This document shows positions 62,580-64,000 of a stretch of 64,000 nt of DNA, one piece after another; positions within the stretch are counted from its first letter, which is position 1; each line of letters starts with the position of its first letter. The stretch lies in assembly GCA_033297075.1 (NCBI GenBank), contig MU858122.1, positions 1 to 64,000 of the forward strand, given 5' to 3'. A program made the position numbers and the translations under genes. This DNA is from Rhypophila decipiens. Lineage: Eukaryota; Ascomycota; Sordariomycetes; Sordariales; Naviculisporaceae. The notes beneath the pieces were generated by a model. That model was given only the letters and a program-made list of their open reading frames with translations. It had not been told where the DNA came from and did not search any database.

Positions 62580-63954
62580 ATGTCGACTCAACAAGCTTCC
62601 GCATCCGGACCCGGTGGCGCCGAACCGCTCCCCAAGGTCGACATCAAGCCGTTGCTTTCTAGGCTCTGGCCGTTAGGTCACCCGGACCCGGTCTCGGCAG
62701 ATGAGATTGCCCAGGCTATTTCGTACTTCTTCACCAACCAGGTGTCCGATGTCCAGGCCGGGTCATTGCTCATGTGTCTGCATTTCACCGGCCTGGACCG
62801 GCAGGCTGAAGTCTTGCAAAAGACTGCAGCGGCCATGCTAAAGTCGGCCGCCAAGATTGACTCGGAGTCTCTCCGGGCCGTGGTCCAACAGAGAGGCCGC
62901 AAAGAAGGCGACTACCACGGTGGTCTTGTATGTCTCTTATCCCACCCCATTCACATTACTCACTCATATAACTAACTCACCCTGTTATCAGTGCGACATA
63001 GTAGGAACAGGCGGCGACAGCCATAACACATTCAACATCTCCACAACAGCATCCATCCTCGCCAGCTCCCTCCTCCTCCTCTCCAAGCACGGCAACAAGG
63101 CATCCACCTCCAAATCCGGCTCAGCAGACCTGCTAGCATGCATGATACCCCGGTCCCCTCAAATCTCCCGCGTCCGGCCCGACACAATCTCGTCCCTCTA
63201 CAGCAAATCCAACTACGGCTTTCTCTTTGCGCCAGTCTTTCACCCGGGGATGCGCCACGTGGCTCCAATCCGTCGACAGCTCCCCTGGCGGACTATTTTC
63301 AACCTTGTCGGACCGCTCGCTAACCCGGTTGACATCATCGCCCAAGACGGACAAGGTTCTTCTTCCCAGTCGTCCCTGCTAGAAGCCCGCATGATTGGCG
63401 TCGCACGAAAGGACCTAGGCCCGGTATTCGCAACAGCACTCCAACTAGCCGGCGCACAAAAAGCAATGGTCGTCTGCGGGGATGAAGAGCTCGACGAGAT
63501 TTCCTGCGCTGGTTCGACTCTCTGCTGGAAACTTTCTCCGTCCTCCCAACAACAACAATCAGGCCAAGCCTCCGCCGTGGTAGAGCACTTTCTCCTCCAC
63601 CCCTCAGATTTCGGTCTACCAACTCATCCACTTTCCACTGTCAGTCCCGGGAAGGAACCCACCGAGAACGCAGCGATCCTCGCAAAGATATTGAATGACC
63701 AGATGCAAGAGGATGATCCCATCTTGCACTTTGTCCTGATTAACACCGCCGCACTGTTTGTCGTCAGCGGGATATGTGAAGCCGACACGAGCGACATGGG
63801 ACATGGGGATGATGGAAAGGTTGTCAAGGAGAGGGGACCTGGCGGCGGGAGATGGAAAGAAGGTGTTCGACGGGCGCGGTGGGCTATCACCTCTGGTGAA
63901 GCTGCCAGGCAGTGGGCGGCCTTTGTTGATGTTACTAATGGGTTTGAGGAGTAA
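62580..63954 (+). CDS. trp-4: Anthranilate phosphoribosyltransferase, 436 aa
   Basis: The coding sequence is join(62580..62927, 62992..63954), with a 64-bp intron (GTATGT..TCAG). The enzyme transfers phosphoribose from PRPP to anthranilate in tryptophan synthesis. Motifs are GTGGD (121-125), NISTT (131-135), KHGN (147-150) and the SGSADLLACM loop, followed by FAPVFHPGMRHVAPIRRQL and FNLVGPLANP. Ser/Gln-rich inserts (SSQQQQSGQAS) and a basic/acidic segment near the end lengthen it beyond bacterial TrpD. The stop TAA overlaps a perfect donor-like GTAAGT, so an additional 3' exon beyond the window cannot be excluded. However, the tail already reaches the usual family end (AFVDVTNGFEE). Confidence 0.94.
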
Positions 63955-64000
63955 GTAACTTTCAGTTCAAGTAACTTGGAACTGAGGAAATGAGGCAGGA

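Noticed and set aside
1..64000. CRISPR arrays, bacterial operons or phage genes
   Set aside because: The DNA is clearly nuclear fungal; the tandem units at 7.9 and 48.9 kb are degenerate minisatellites without unique spacers.

Overview
The window is nuclear DNA of a filamentous ascomycete, most likely a Sordariomycete and possibly a Sordariales member. Evidence for this is short 55-100 bp GT..AG spliceosomal introns with CTAAC-type branch sites, a dispersed single 5S rRNA gene, tRNA genes with introns after position 37, HET-domain and NACHT/ankyrin allorecognition-type genes, secreted plant-cell-wall enzymes (GH45, PL1), and C:G to T:A differences of the kind left by RIP. Exon structures were read by eye from splice signals and reading-frame closure. 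The genus call is inference.

Layout. 0-6 kb is gene-poor and decayed: two copies of a dispersed minisatellite-bearing element, a coiled-coil remnant, a broken SesA-type gene fragment and one hypothetical ORF. 6-16.5 kb holds an F-box gene, a small conserved two-exon gene, a cupin gene, tRNA-Arg(CCG), a metallophosphoesterase, a nucleotidyltransferase-fold gene, the one complete copy of the dispersed element (157 bp, terminal inverted repeats, 8-bp target duplication), and a six-exon GH45 endoglucanase. 16.9-35 kb mixes allorecognition-type genes with secreted small proteins: a HET-domain gene interrupted by two in-frame stops, an amino-acid permease, two small secreted cysteine-rich proteins, a cyanamide-hydratase-like gene, a 5S rRNA gene, and a decayed HeLo-like/NACHT/ankyrin gene. 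A phospholipase-D-like gene is divergent from the latter. 37-48.6 kb carries a third small secreted protein, an eight-exon GMC oxidoreductase, an NmrA-like reductase, a Zn2Cys6 regulator with two CGG-N4-CCG palindromes in its upstream region, and an F-box/ankyrin gene. 48.9-64 kb moves into conserved housekeeping content: tRNA-Pro(AGG), a PL1 pectate lyase, proteasome ATPase Rpt5, a Tic20-like membrane protein, a secreted GPI-anchor-type protein, mitochondrial ribosomal protein uL10m and anthranilate phosphoribosyltransferase.

Themes. (1) A non-autonomous, hAT-like dispersed element whose interior is a 21-23 bp minisatellite occurs at least six times. (2) Allorecognition-type genes here are eroding. 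The HET gene is otherwise open from end to end, and its UAG sits in the middle of a predicted 11-nt hairpin loop at the conserved Tyr column, a layout compatible with A-to-I mRNA recoding. (3) A 29-bp exact sequence is shared between the Zn-cluster coding region at 44.7 kb and the 5' flank of a secreted-protein gene at 38.1 kb. (4) The GMC oxidoreductase, NmrA-like reductase and Zn2Cys6 gene may form a small regulated group.
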